NCBI GenBank assembly: GCA_024291935.2
Contig: CM044320.1
Span: 53,572,001 to 53,636,000 of the forward strand
DNA length: 64,000 bases
Direction of reading: 5' to 3'
Origin: Okapia johnstoni
Lineage: Eukaryota > Chordata > Mammalia > Artiodactyla > Giraffidae
Positions 46,061-57,238 of this stretch are shown piece by piece. The position numbers were made by a program, and so were the translations under genes. Position 1 is the first letter of the stretch; the number at the start of each line of letters is the position of its first letter. The notes beneath the pieces are model-generated. The model made no database searches. It saw only the letters and a program-made list of their open reading frames with translations, and was not told the DNA's origin.

Positions 46061-48880
46061 TAATTATCTTTGACCCTGTACTATTTCCCGCCCGGAGTGC
46101 TGAGCTTCTGCCCCCATCCCTGGCCCCCCTCAACCCTGTCTTTGGAGAATATCTTTAAGAACTGCTCGTTTTACCCGGAATATGGGCAGCCAGAATTCTC
46201 ACTTTCTGGAAGTTCATCGTCCTACTCTCCACAGTCCCTAATTTATGGCTCTGGGACTCCATTTGGTTTTAATTCAGCAAAAGCCAGCCATCTCCCAAGG
46301 GAAGGTGAGAAGGCGGACATCTGGGGATCTTTCCCAACAGGCTCTGCGGCTTGCAGCTCAGCACCCTGGGGACCGATGTCAGGCACTGGTCCCTGGTCTT
46401 CAGTGTCTGGTCGAAGAAGGCAGTTTCCAGGGCTCTTAGGAGCCTGCGGGCCAGTTCCCTTTGGGGGTCGGGATTACTGGGAATACTAATTAATTCATTA
46501 GTGGGGTTGATGGATTATCAAGCTGTCTCCTGGCAGAGGGGCCTTGGGGGCGGGGGTTGCTAACAGATTGCTGCCCATAAATCTGCCTGTTGCCTCCCTT
46601 CTCTCCGTTTCAATGGCTCCTGGCCGTCAGGCCCGTGGGCCGGCCACTGAGCGCTGGTTGCGTTTCCCCCCCGAGCCCAGCAGATGGTTCTAACAGGTTA
46701 GCTCAGACCTTTACAAAAAGCAGCAGAGAAAGAAGGAAGGGCTGGGGATTGGCCCTCTGGCCCACAAACCCTGTTAGGGGTGGAGACTGAGTACAACTGC
46801 CCGGCATTCAGCCACCACCCCCTGGCCTCTCCCGACTGCATCCCCACCCCTCCCCCTGCCCCTCCCCCTGCCCTACCCGCCCCGACCCGCCGCCTTCCTG
46901 CTCCCTCTGAGTTGAATAGCCAAGTGTCTAACCGTCCAGGAGCTGTGATGAGGGGGACCCTGATGAAACAGATTCCAGCCTTCCGTCTGAAAAAGGCAGC
47001 TCTTAAAGAAAACTCAGTACCCTCCTCGACTCCCTACCAAGGCTGCACGAGCAGGCACACACACGAACACACAATTAAACGTGTTTTGAGAGCTAATCCT
47101 ATTGTGTCCAGTTCCTCACATCTGTCAGCTAAAGCAAGAAGCCCCACAGAATGTTCTGTCCCCACCCTCATCTTTGTCTCAATATGTTCACCTTTCTGCT
47201 AATCTCCTCCCTGCCCTCTGAGCATTTCAGGGGCAAGGTCCTAACATCACTGGTATCATCAGCTCTCAAACATCCAAGGAGGTGGCTTGGAAAACACAAA
47301 CGAGATCAATCCATCCTACACATGCTTATTGCAGCTGTACTCTTGAACACAAATTCCTCCATAGATAAATTTCCTCTGGCTGAGGAGTAGATTCTGACTT
47401 GGTTTTTAGAAGTCCACCATTCCTAGCATGTGTTATTTAATGACTCTGATATGAAGTTTATTTTACTGAGCAGATATTTCCTGGAGAGGGATGTAAAAAA
47501 GATTAATAAGAGCGTTGGAATTTTCCTACGAAAAACTTCCTATAAAACAAAGTATTAATTTCTATTTTCTAGCTTTTGGGGAAGGACAAGAGTCACATGA
47601 CACCTATATTAGAATTAGAAAAAAATTAACAATTTCAAACCTACGGTATTTTTTTCAACTTTATTGGCAGTAAAACTATGTTTTCTTTTAAACTTTTGCA
47701 CTTTTCCTTACAAGGCATAACTCTTTATCTCTGTCACAAACATGTGCTTGTTACATTGGTAAAGTAACTTTACCAATTTCCAAAAAGCCTGGAGAATTGC
47801 CTTCAAGTCAACTTCAAAAAGAGGTTGAGAATCCTATCTTGCTACTGCTAGAAAACACTTAAGTGATTAGATCATTTTACAGAATTGAAAACTGATGCCA
47901 GAAATGAAGACAAACTATTAAAGTTCATGCAACCATTTCCTCCTCAGAATGACTAGAAGATTGTAAAATCCTTTATACCTTAAAAGGAACTCACAATTAT
48001 TTATTTGATCTTGGTAAATTTTTTACACCAGGTAGTATTCCAAATTTGACAATCTCTACAATGAAGATTCCACAGTTCGACTTGGTAGTCTGGTCCACAG
48101 ATAGCTCTCTGTCATAAAGCATATACATGTATTTTATTTAAATCTTTACAGATGTAGTTTTCTTTTTTCTCTTCTAGCGATTTAATCTAACTTCAAAATG
48201 CCACAGGAGTTTTAGGAATTACTTGACCCTTCTTTCCTTCCAAATTCATTACCCCTCAGGTGAACTTTTTCTACCTGAATGCTTAATAATGTATTTTTGA
48301 AAAACAATACTGGATCCTCCTTTGTAATTTGAGGAGTTAGGTGTCCTCAGAATGAAATATTTCATTCATTTGCTTTTTGTTTTTAAAATTTCAAACAAAC
48401 AGTAAAGTTGAAAGAACAGGATAGTAAATATAGATACAGCTTTGTCTATAGTCACTAAATAAAATGAAAGGGTTTTAAATGGGAATAAGTTTGACAAGTT
48501 TGAAAGAAGGGAGAGGAAGATAATTCTTCTTCTACTTTTAGAGTTTGGACGTTTTAAAGCCAAAGACACCAATCCACATGTGTAAGATAACAGTCATTGA
48601 TGCTGTGCCCTGGGCATGCATCTTTCTCAGTTTTCTTTCTTTTTTTTTTTTTTTTTTTTTGACTTTTCAGACATGGGCCAATATATTTTATTTGCCCTTA
48701 GTAGCCCTTTATCCAAGTTTACCACCAATTCTCTTTCCCTGTATTGCCCTTTGGTCAAGTCCCATTTCTTATCTTTTTAACTACAAAAATTTCCAGTCCT
48801 CTCTTTCTTTACCTCTCAACTTCAGCAGCTCTTCTCTCATATTCCCCTCCTACTAACCTCTATCCCCATTTAAACAAACA
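46061..48880. other. Repeat-poor DNA upstream of NEUROD4
   Basis: 2.8 kb without young SINE or LINE. It holds the candidate regulatory element at 46440-46700, a C-rich tract at 46835-46890 and an AT-rich part at 47400-48600 with a run of about 21 T at 48640-48660. Open frames at 46070-46489 and 46780-47202 have no recognisable family motif. Confidence 0.45.
46440..46700. promoter_or_regulatory. Candidate NEUROD4 upstream regulatory element
   Basis: Repeat-free segment about 2.4 kb upstream of the NEUROD4 first exon. It contains two GGATTA sites (46471-46476 and 46512-46517; the K50 homeodomain core bound by Otx/Crx-type factors), the TAATTAATTCATTAG run at 46488-46502, CATAAA and a CAGATG E-box near 46681. 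The motif choice fits retinal/neural expression of NEUROD4, which is established for the gene. The regulatory role here is inference; conservation was not testable. Confidence 0.35.
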
Positions 48881-49130
48881 AACGAATGGCTCAGCTGGAC
48901 CTGACCAGAGGAGCCCTTTGAAGTGGGCGTGCCTTTCAGCTGGGGAAGGGGAGGAGTTAGATTGCCGGCAGCACCCCTCCCTGGACAGCTGGGAAAGCAA
49001 TCAAAACTGCTGCAACTCTGAGGCTCTGGGCCAGAGCGCAGGAGCTGCCCAGAGGCTGTGGTCCTGAAAGCTCCACTCCAGGGAACTAACCAGAGAGAGG
49101 AGGTACTGAAGACCGACTAAACCAGCTGCA
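48881..49130 (+). promoter_or_regulatory. NEUROD4: NEUROD4 proximal promoter region with four CAGCTG E-boxes
   Basis: CAGCTG occurs at 48892-48897, 48938-48943, 48986-48991 and 49123-49128. bHLH factors bind CANNTG, and proneural bHLH proteins are known upstream regulators of NEUROD-family genes, so auto- or cross-regulation is plausible. No clear TATA box; the transcription start is not determinable from sequence. Confidence 0.5.
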
Positions 49131-49363
49131 TCAGCCTAAAGGAGTCCTGAAGGAGCATATAGAACTCCAAGGAAGGAGTAGAATAAGTAGCAGTCAGGGA
49201 AACCAGACCGGGGGGCAACTCTAAGAGGCAGCGGCTGAGTTTAACATGGATCGCTAAAAGCACCTCCTCCTACGCTCTGGATGGTCAGGGAGACTTGGCT
49301 TCTCTAAGTCTCCTCCGGGACACAGATTCACAGAGTTCACTCCAGGGATTGCTACTGACAGAG
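48990..49363 (+). other. NEUROD4: NEUROD4 probable non-coding exon 1 (5' UTR)
   Basis: The right end is a canonical donor (CAGAG|GTGAGC at 49363/49364). NEUROD-family genes usually have an untranslated first exon and a single coding exon, and the acceptor of the coding exon is seen at 56235-56236. The left end is approximate. The segment has two short upstream reading frames, 49246-49257 (3 codons) and 49281-49307 (8 codons). Confidence 0.55.
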
Positions 49364-50291
49364 GTGAGCCAGCGATGGGGTGGTACGGGGATTACTGAAG
49401 TTTCTGTGGGTATTTCCTGTGGACCTAGAGGAGCAATTGGGGTGAGGTAAGTCTTTTCTGGGCTAAGTAAGAAGGGAGTAGGATTTAGGAAACTTGAATG
49501 GAGAAGCAGAGAAAGAACACTTATGGACAGATATTAATTGTAATAATTTGTAATAATTGTAATAATTTGACTAATTACCAAGGATCTGTCACTCAAAGTG
49601 AAACTCAGATATGCTCAATCACTTTTGTAAAATAGGGTTTATAAATTATCCACCATTCCTATCAAACCCATTTTTCCATTTTATTGATGCAGAATAAAAG
49701 GGCCAAAGAATTTAACTGCTTTCCTGAGGTGGGTCACCAAATATGTTGAAAGAATTGACCGAATCCACCATTCAGTTCACGGCATTTTTGGCTATGCGAG
49801 GAGTGAAGGGAATGGGGTAGGGGGGATGAAAATAGAAAAGAGAAGGAGAGAAGATGCTGTCAAGCCAAGGGATATGTTTTGACCATTGGCCCCTGTTTGC
49901 TCGGCTGAAAGTCCTTAGACTGTTGGCATCAGTGGAAAAACATTTCCTCTTCCTCAGCTCTTTCAGATGGGCAATCAGAAAAGAAAGATTGTCCATGTAT
50001 AGTTTTGCCTCCTCTGTCTTTTATCATTCACCTACTCCTAGAAATATGTTCAGAAAAATAATACTATATGTAAAATGCCTCCCTCATTTTGACAAAGGGA
50101 CCAGAGATGAAATGCTGAAGAACAAGGAGGGAAAACTGAAGGACTGAGTAATTTCTGTTGGCAAAGTTCACTATCAGGATCTGAGGCTATGAAAACTAAA
50201 GTATGATGTGGCTATGCTGGATAAGGGGTGTGTGTGTGTGTGTACAAGTACTAATCAAGAAGGAAAATGGGAGTGTGTAAAGATTGAATAG

Positions 50292-50498
50292 TGTTAGTCG
50301 CTCAGTTGTGTCTGACTCTTTGCAACCCCATGGACTGTATAGCCCACCAGGATCCTCTGTCCATGGGATTCTCCAGGCAAGAAGACTGGCGTGGGTAACC
50401 ATTCCCTTCTCCAGAGAATCTTCCTGACCCAGGGATTGAACCCAGGTCTCCTGCATTACAGGCAGATTCTTTGCCATCTGAGCCACCAGGGAAACCCA
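50292..50498 (-). mobile_element. Bov-tA SINE in NEUROD4 intron
   Basis: Minus-strand complete copy. Flanks AAAGATTGAATAG (50279-50291) and AAAGGTTGAATAG (50499-50511) form a 13 bp duplication with one mismatch. Confidence 0.95.
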
Positions 50499-50790
50499 AA
50501 AGGTTGAATAGGAAGAGTGCAGAACAGCCTACTGGCTGTTTCCAGGCAGCACGATTTATGAGCACCCTGGTTTGCATCCTGTCATCAGTGCAAAGACTCT
50601 GTAAATCCAAGCAAGACATTAGTCTCTCTGATCCTTACATTCGCAAGAAACTGGACTGAATAGTCCCTGTCCTTTCTGTATTTAGGATTTAGTCATAGGA
50701 TCAGGAGGTGACGTTAGTACAATCAGCTTCCAGGACAGTCCCACATGACAGTAATGCCCAAAGACCTCAGCCTCAGTGATGAAAGTATTG

Positions 50791-51017
50791 TGTGTGCTTA
50801 GTTGCTCAGTCATGTCCAACTCTTGCGACCCCATAGATTGTAGCCTGCCAGGCTCCTCTGTCCATGGGATTCTCCAGGCAAGAATACTGGATTGGGTTGC
50901 CATTTCCTCCTACAGTCCAACTCTTTAGGATACCATAGACTGTAGCCCTTCAGGCTGCTCTGTCCATGGAATTTTCTAGGGAAGAATACTGGAGTGGGTT
51001 GCCATTCCCTTCACCAA
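50791..51017 (-). mobile_element. Bov-A dimer without linker
   Basis: Two Bov-A bodies in tandem on the minus strand, joined directly and lacking the normal Bov-A2 linker and CAG tail. A perfect 13 bp duplication GATGAAAGTATTG (50778-50790 and 51018-51030) encloses both. Confidence 0.93.
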
Positions 51018-52399
51018 GATGAAAGTATTGGGTCATCATAATCATTGCCTAAGCAAAACTTTTTGTTTTACAGAACAGATTTTTTTTTAAATGAAAAAAA
51101 GTGGGAAAAAAATTGAATTTGAGAGAATTGTCCAAACTTGAAATTTAACAGAAGAATCTTAAAGAAAGGGAAAAATTCTGTATAAAGTGTAGATGCATAA
51201 GGAAATCCAAATTCTAAAATTAAAAGATAAAATGAGCTTTAAAAGATCAGAATGTATTTGGGGGTACAGGGGAGCCTGTATTGTACCTCCAGAGCCAGTA
51301 TTCATTGATTTTTATCTTATTTGAGTCTGATTCATGTAAATTTTGAGAGCTAATTTCTTTTCCAGGAATTGGGGACACCTAAAAACGGTGTATCACAGAA
51401 CTTTGTGCAATAGTAGTATAGATTTTTCCATACAGCTTTTATCTTTACATTTGCATAATAACTTTACAAAGTACTTGCTTTTATAAAAGCTTCTAAATGA
51501 GATATGAAAGACAAAAATATTATGACCATTTTGCCCCAAGGGTAAAAGAATTATAATATTTTTTTGTGCTCATATAATAAGTGAGTGATGGAACACAGTT
51601 TTGAGTTCATGCTTTTTTTGATACACCTTGGAGCTGGTTCATGAACAGGTTGAGAACTATGGTAGAATTAGTTGCCTGTTCTGGACAGAGCCAAGTTGGT
51701 TTCCTCGATTGAAACTCAGAAGCGCATCACATACATTTTCAACTCTCAAATAAAAAACTGGATGTTTATATTTTTTCCCCTGCTGACCTTTTGATGCATT
51801 GAAGATATTTAGGTGGAAAAAGTCACAGGAAAGCTTTTCTTCTGTATATTTGGGGAGTCCTGGCTTTTACTTCTATTTGAGAGACTCTTGATTTTTCTCC
51901 TCAGTGGTTTGGCCCTTGATTCTGGTAGGAAAGTCTTATCCCAAATATTGTTTAATCAGAGACAAAGGAAAAATGTCCAAGTGCCAAGGGTGGTCTGTAT
52001 TCCACCAGAAACTTTATGACCCTGAAAATTCGTGTGACTGAGGAGGAGTCCAGCCAACTGCTGTCTTGGAGTTATAAAACAGGATAAAAGAGGTTAACTT
52101 CCTTCTGGAACATGGTGGAAGAGTTTTAGTCAACCCAGCAGAGGCAGAGGATAGAGTTCTGCTCTCTCATCCTTAGTAACAGAATAGGAGCTTTAAAATT
52201 TCATTTCATTAGGAGTCTGGGGGAGAGGGTTTATCAGGGAAGTTTTTGAAATTAGTGTTGAGATGGAGCCATTGGTTTTTACTGGCATAAAATCAACATT
52301 AAGCATAGACTGTAATTACACCTATTTTGTCCATGTGGCCAGAAAAACTCATGGTGAACTTTAGGAACAAAATACCTCACAATTACGTGACATTTACAA

Positions 52400-52700
52400 T
52401 ATCTGGCACTATTCAAAGTCTTTAAATGTATTTATGCTCACAATAATTAGTGAGGTAGGGCCATGATTATTCCCATTTTAAAGAGGAGACTGGACAGAAA
52501 GATTATGAAACTTGCTTAAGACCACATATCTGGTAAGTAATTGAGCTGAAATCTGAACCCAGGTAGTGGCTCAGTGGTAAAGCTTCTTCCTGCCAGTGCA
52601 GGAGACGCAGGAGACGCTGCAGTCCACGGGGATGCAAAGAGTCAAAGGGGACTGAGTGAATGAGCACACATGCACAATCTGACTCCAGGGTTTGTGCTGT
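52400..52700 (-). repeat. MIR relic split by a degraded Bov-tA
   Basis: Antisense MIR at 52400-52561 ('cccattttaaagaggagactgg', 'gcttaagaccacatatctggtaagtaattgagctgaaatctgaaccca') resumes at about 52676 with 'aatctgactccagggtttgtgctgt'. The stretch between is a SINE. Confidence 0.75.
52562..52675 (+). mobile_element. Bov-tA SINE with large internal deletion
   Basis: Head 'ggtagtggctcagtggtaaag', then directly the last part of the Bov-A body (gctgcagtccacggggatgcaaagagtc...ctgagtgaatgagcacac). About 100 bp of the middle are missing. Confidence 0.8.
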
Positions 52701-53009
52701 CTAGCCATACTGGGTAAAAGGGAAGGCAATTGTTGTTAGGGAAGTTATTAGGCAATTGTCAGGTGATCTTCTGAGCCAATCAGAGGAGGTTCCATCCAGA
52801 TAATAAGGGTCACAGTAATTAATACGGTTTCCTTTTACTATTCACCCATGAGGAATAATTTGTATTTCTGAATAAGCAGTTGTGTGAATGAATTTGATAA
52901 GAAAACCCCAGAATAAACAGAAAACAAACAAATATATGGACAATGTTTTATATCATTAAAAGTTTACAAAATCCTTTCTCATATTTTTTGTCTTGCAAAA
53001 CCACATAGA

Positions 53010-53150
53010 ACATATCTTATCCTCACTTTATCAAAGAGGAAGTGAAAGATCAGAGAGCTTATGTACTGTGTTTGAGACCAATTACCAGGAATTAAAAGAG
53101 CTGGGACTAGAATGCGTGTTATTCCAGCTTCCATGTTTTGAAATCACACT
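53010..53150 (-). repeat. MIR SINE relic
   Basis: Antisense order: 'atcctcactttatcaaagaggaagtgaaagatcag' and 'ttaaaagagctgggactagaatgc'. Weak. Confidence 0.5.
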
Positions 53151-54129
53151 ATATATTCACGGGATTCTCTCAGAGCTTATGGACCAGTATTTATGAGAAC
53201 AGAGAAAGTTAAACTGGATCTATCTATGTCCTTTCTATGGTCAGTAAGAGAACAAAGATGAAAACTTGTTTCCCTTTTAACTGTTGTAGCCAAAGTCTTT
53301 TGGCTCTTTTCCTTTATACCTGCTGTAAATCTGATTTGAAAGCAGCTCTTTGACTTTTACAGAAACCATCCAATTATATTAAAGGCAAAATGTAGCCTGT
53401 TCTGATCTAATCCCATGTTGGGATGGGTGTGAGGGTAGACAGCACTTGGCTAGTGTCCAGAGGCATAGAGGTGGGGATGATAAAAAAACTCACATGCAGA
53501 GGCTAGGATAGTATTTGGTTTCAGGACGACTGAGGAAACTCTCCTTCCCTGCATCTTCCTTCTCTCCTCTGCATGCATGTACCACCCAGTGCTAATGACG
53601 ACATGAAAAGGAGCTCAGAGAAAGAGAAGAAAGCGGCAAAGGAGAAGGAGACAGAGTTTAAACAAAAAGAGGGGAGAGTAAATGAGGAAAAACAAGAATC
53701 TAGCTTGGAAGAGGAAGGAATCCTAGAATATGAGAGTTTAGAAAGCAGAGAACTCTTAAACGAGCCTCCCTTTGGATGAGGATCATTTCCTACTGACTTA
53801 GCTCTACTGACCCACATCTCCTGAAGTCAAAGTCTCGTTGTTTCTTCTGGTAGCTGTGATGCAAATAAAAAGGAAAGAAGCATAAAACCTAGTATTTGGA
53901 ATCAGAAGAACTGGTGCTCTGTCTTACTCTACCTGCTCTATGTTTTCGCATTTCCATTACTTAATCTACCTGACCTGCAGTGACCTCAACTATAAAATGA
54001 GCATCAGAGTCCCCTTTTCCCTCAACATTTTGCTATAAGACTACACAAATGGTATTACAGTGATGTGTGGAACAGTAGGTTTCCCAAGCCCACTCCGTCC
54101 TCTCTGGCCTCAGAGTGCACCTGCCTCTG

Positions 54130-54470
54130 AAAGGTCTGTGTTACTTTAACAGAAAGTTAATTAGGTCTTTCACCCGCCCTCTGGATATTTGCCTGTGTTA
54201 GAAGTGCAGCTCAGCACACAAGCTCCATCATCCATATTAAAAGTGGGATTTTCTGATTTGGCCTGGGCAGCCAGTTGACCAATAGGTTTGAACGTGTGTT
54301 TTCAATAAAGCTGCTTGCCCAGGAAGCCTTATTAAGTGAGTAAGTCAAGCTGTCATGATTTCCGTGCTGATTAACATGAAACCTAGGCTGTTTTTGCCAT
54401 GCAGTCGCATTAATTATTTATAGGAGGTAAATGAGGTTACAAGGAAAACAAGCTCAGATTACCAGAAACA
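54130..54470. promoter_or_regulatory. NEUROD4: Candidate intronic regulatory element of NEUROD4
   Basis: Repeat-free intronic segment with TTAATTAG near 54155, an inverted CCAAT-type ACCAATAGG near 54278, several TATTAA/ATTAAC motifs and ATTAATTA near 54410. Composition and motif density differ from the flanks. Inference only. Confidence 0.3.
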
Positions 54471-55032
54471 AATCAAACCATATATTTATACTTTTAAAAG
54501 CGACATACTAATTCCTGCATTCATTGATTTGAGGCTCAAGCCTCAAGGATCAAAAAACACTTATCATGTCCTCCCCTTTCTGATATACAAAGGTAATGGA
54601 AGGTTTAACATCTCAAAAACTAGCTGGTGAACTGGGATGGCCCAATGGAGTTTATCAGATACTTTTATTTGGTAAATTATATACCTACAAATCTCTCAAC
54701 AAATCTCAAAACAATTCAGGCTCTTCCAGAATTGAATGCTCAATGTTGACTAAACAACCAGTCTCTTCTGGTTTTCAAATAAGTTTTACTATTTTTCATA
54801 GAAAATTCTGACTAAACAGTGTCTGTTAGGCAAGTGAGCTAAAATAGTTAGACTATTTGCATATTTGCCTGAAATAGTCTTTGCTATGTTTGCAGTCACT
54901 GTTTGGTGAAGTGTAAAATCTGTTCCAGATTTTTCATTTTTAATGAAATCTTATTATAATAGCTGCACAAAGATAATCTTAAATAGGTTTGGTAGAACTC
55001 TGCCTTGTAATTCTAGCTGCTGCCATTTTCTT

Positions 55033-55307
55033 AGGAGAAGGCAATGGCACCCCACTCCAGTACTCTTGCCTGGAAAAATCCCATAGACGGAGGAGCCTGG
55101 TGGGCTACAGTCCATGGGGTTGCTAAGAGTCGGACACGACTGAGCGACTTCACTTTCACTTTTTCCTTTCATGCACTGTAGAAGGAAATGGCAACCCACT
55201 CCAGTGTTCTTGCCTGGAGAATCCTAGGGACGGCGGAGCCTGGTGGGCTGCGGTCTATGGGATCGCACAGAGTCGGACACGACTGAAGCGACTTAGCAGC
55301 AGCAGCA
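55033..55307 (+). mobile_element. Bov-A2 SINE in NEUROD4 intron
   Basis: Complete dimer with CAG tail. Target-site duplication GCCATTTTCTT at 55022-55032 and 55308-55318. Confidence 0.96.
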
Positions 55308-56236
55308 GCCATTTTCTTGTCTGGTGGTGTGAGATACATGTTCAATGAAGAGTTCTCACTTTTAACATATGGGTGGATTTGAAAGATAATCAGTGGTAAC
55401 CTCCTCTGTTTTCCAGACTCTTTCTAGACACAATGTGACTAACACCTCTAACACCACTAACATTAGACAGACCACAAAGTGCTTACCGAAAAACTAAGTG
55501 CTCTTTTGGCCATGGTGAGAGAAATATTTCATGATCATATGGTGTACCAGCAGAGTCAGTGGGAAACAAGGGATGTTAGGGGTTAGATGTATGTGATATG
55601 TCTCTAAATAGAGATTGAGTAGTCCTTTGTAGAACATGAACAAAGTCTGAATGATCTCACTACAGTTTCTCATTTATTTTATGATGTAAATATACAACAA
55701 TTTATTAATGTTATCACTTGATATGCTTTAAAATTTTGTAATAATTACAATTATTATTTACATATTATCTAATTATAACTACTTCAGCATCTTCTTTCCC
55801 TTCCAGAAGTTTCTGTATTTGGAAAATAATTTATATGCCCACCTTAGCTATTTCCTTTTATGATCTGATAAAGAAAAGAAAGAAATCTAAGAAAGAAAAA
55901 CATGTTTTGAGTGGTATATCAGCTATTTTTGAATAAAATATCCATGAGATGAAGAACTGGAGAATAAAAAGAGCTAGGTATTGACTCTGCAATGAATAAT
56001 CAAGTCAATTTCCTTTTTCTATAGTTGACTTTCTTATATATACTACAGTTAAATGAGTGTGCTTGGCATTTACTTGAGTTTAGATTTGTTATTTAGAGTT
56101 GAGGGTTTGGGATAGATAATAATAAGTTGAATTCCAATACAAATTCTGTGCTTTACATCTAAGATGTAAAAAGAAAGTTTAATTTTAAATCAAGTCAAAT
56201 GTTCATAGGCACTAACCATTGCTGTTGCTTTTCCAG

Positions 56237-56245
56237 AGTCTGGAG
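56237..56245 (+). other. NEUROD4: NEUROD4 exon 2, 5' UTR part
   Basis: Only nine bases separate the acceptor (TTTTCCAG) from the start codon, so almost the whole leader comes from exon 1. A second AG two bases later (CCAGAG) could shift the junction by two bases. Confidence 0.7.
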
Positions 56246-57238
56246 ATGGCAAAAGCTTATGTGAAACCCAAGGAGATGACAGAGTTGGTCAACACACCAT
56301 CTTGGATGGACAAAGGTCTGGCCTCTCAGAATGAGGTAAAGGAGGAGGAGAGAAGACCGGCTGCTTATGGAATCCTTGGCAGCTTAGCTGAAGATCATGA
56401 CAGTATTGAGGAGGAAGAAGAGGAGGAAGAAGATGGGGAGAAGCCTAAAAGAAGAGGTCCCAAGAAAAAGAAGATGACAAAAGCTCGCCTTGAGAGATTC
56501 AGGGCTCGAAGAGTCAAGGCTAATGCTAGGGAACGGACCCGGATGCATGGCCTGAACGATGCCCTGGACAATCTGAGGAGGGTCATGCCATGCTACTCTA
56601 AGACCCAAAAGCTCTCCAAGATAGAGACTCTTAGACTGGCCAGGAACTATATTTGGGCTTTGTCTGAGGTCCTAGAAACTGGACAGACACCTGAAGGGAA
56701 GGGCTTTGTGGAGATGCTCTGTAAAGGGCTCTCTCAGCCCACAAGCAACCTGGTGGCTGGATGCCTCCAGCTGGGCTCTCAGTCCGTCCTCCTGGAAAAG
56801 CATGAGGAGAAATCTATTTGTGACTCTGCCATCTCTGTCCACAACTTCAACTATCAATCTCCCGGGCTCCCCAGCCCTCCTTATGGCCATATGGAAACGC
56901 ATCTTATTAATCTCAAACCCCCAGTATTCAAGAGTCTGGGAGAGTCATCTTTTGGGAGCCACCCACCTGACTGCAGCACACCACCTTATGAGGGCCCACT
57001 TACTCCACCCCTGAGCATCAGCGGGAACTTCTCCTTGAAGCAAGATGGCTCCCCTGACCTGGATAAATCCTACAGTTTCATGCCACATTACCCCTCTGCA
57101 AATCTAAGCTCAGGGCATGTGCATTCAACTCCTTTTCAGGCTGCCACCCCCCGCTATGATGTTCCCATAGATATGTCCTATGATTCTTACCCCCACCATA
57201 GCATCGGGGCCCAACTCAATACAATCTTCACTGACTAG
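56246..57238 (+). CDS. NEUROD4: NEUROD4, neurogenic differentiation factor 4
   Basis: Proneural bHLH transcription factor (also ATH3/MATH3). It dimerises with E proteins and activates E-box promoters in differentiating neurons, including retina. The single coding exon gives 330 residues, close to the human protein of about 331. Acidic run E55-E62, basic nuclear-localisation-like stretch 66-81 ([11 protein letters not shown]), bHLH about 87-139 with DNA-contacting N93, E96, R97 and R99 and the family motif [19 protein letters not shown] (123-141), then the neuronal-bHLH C-terminal domain from about residue 141, ending ...LNTIFTD. The start is the ATG at 56246, nine codons inside a longer open frame whose upstream codons lie in the intron and splice acceptor (AG at 56235-56236). 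Context GAGATGG is favourable. No frameshift or missing key residue, so the gene looks functional. Identification is by recalled family sequence. Confidence 0.98.
   Translation: MAKAYVKPKEMTELVNTPSWMDKGLASQNEVKEEERRPAAYGILGSLAEDHDSIEEEEEEEEDGEKPKRRGPKKKKMTKARLERFRARRVKANARERTRMHGLNDALDNLRRVMPCYSKTQKLSKIETLRLARNYIWALSEVLETGQTPEGKGFVEMLCKGLSQPTSNLVAGCLQLGSQSVLLEKHEEKSICDSAISVHNFNYQSPGLPSPPYGHMETHLINLKPPVFKSLGESSFGSHPPDCSTPPYEGPLTPPLSISGNFSLKQDGSPDLDKSYSFMPHYPSANLSSGHVHSTPFQAATPRYDVPIDMSYDSYPHHSIGAQLNTIFTD

Larger units (their letters stand above)
49364..56236 (+). other. NEUROD4: NEUROD4 intron 1
   Basis: Bounded by GTGAGC at 49364 and a TTTTCCAG acceptor ending at 56236. About 6.9 kb with two Bov-type SINEs in its left part, one degraded SINE within a MIR relic, a Bov-A2 near the right end, and unique segments at 51031-52369, 52700-55020 and 55320-56220. 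The stretch 54130-54470 looks like a regulatory element. Confidence 0.6.

Noticed and set aside
46070..46489. Plus-strand open frame of 139 codons
   Set aside because: No known motif, no splice or promoter evidence. Regulatory content is a better explanation for the composition.
48744..49067. Plus-strand open frame of 107 codons at the NEUROD4 promoter
   Set aside because: It crosses from AT-rich upstream DNA into the leader, has no motif, and the start codon of NEUROD4 is in the next exon.
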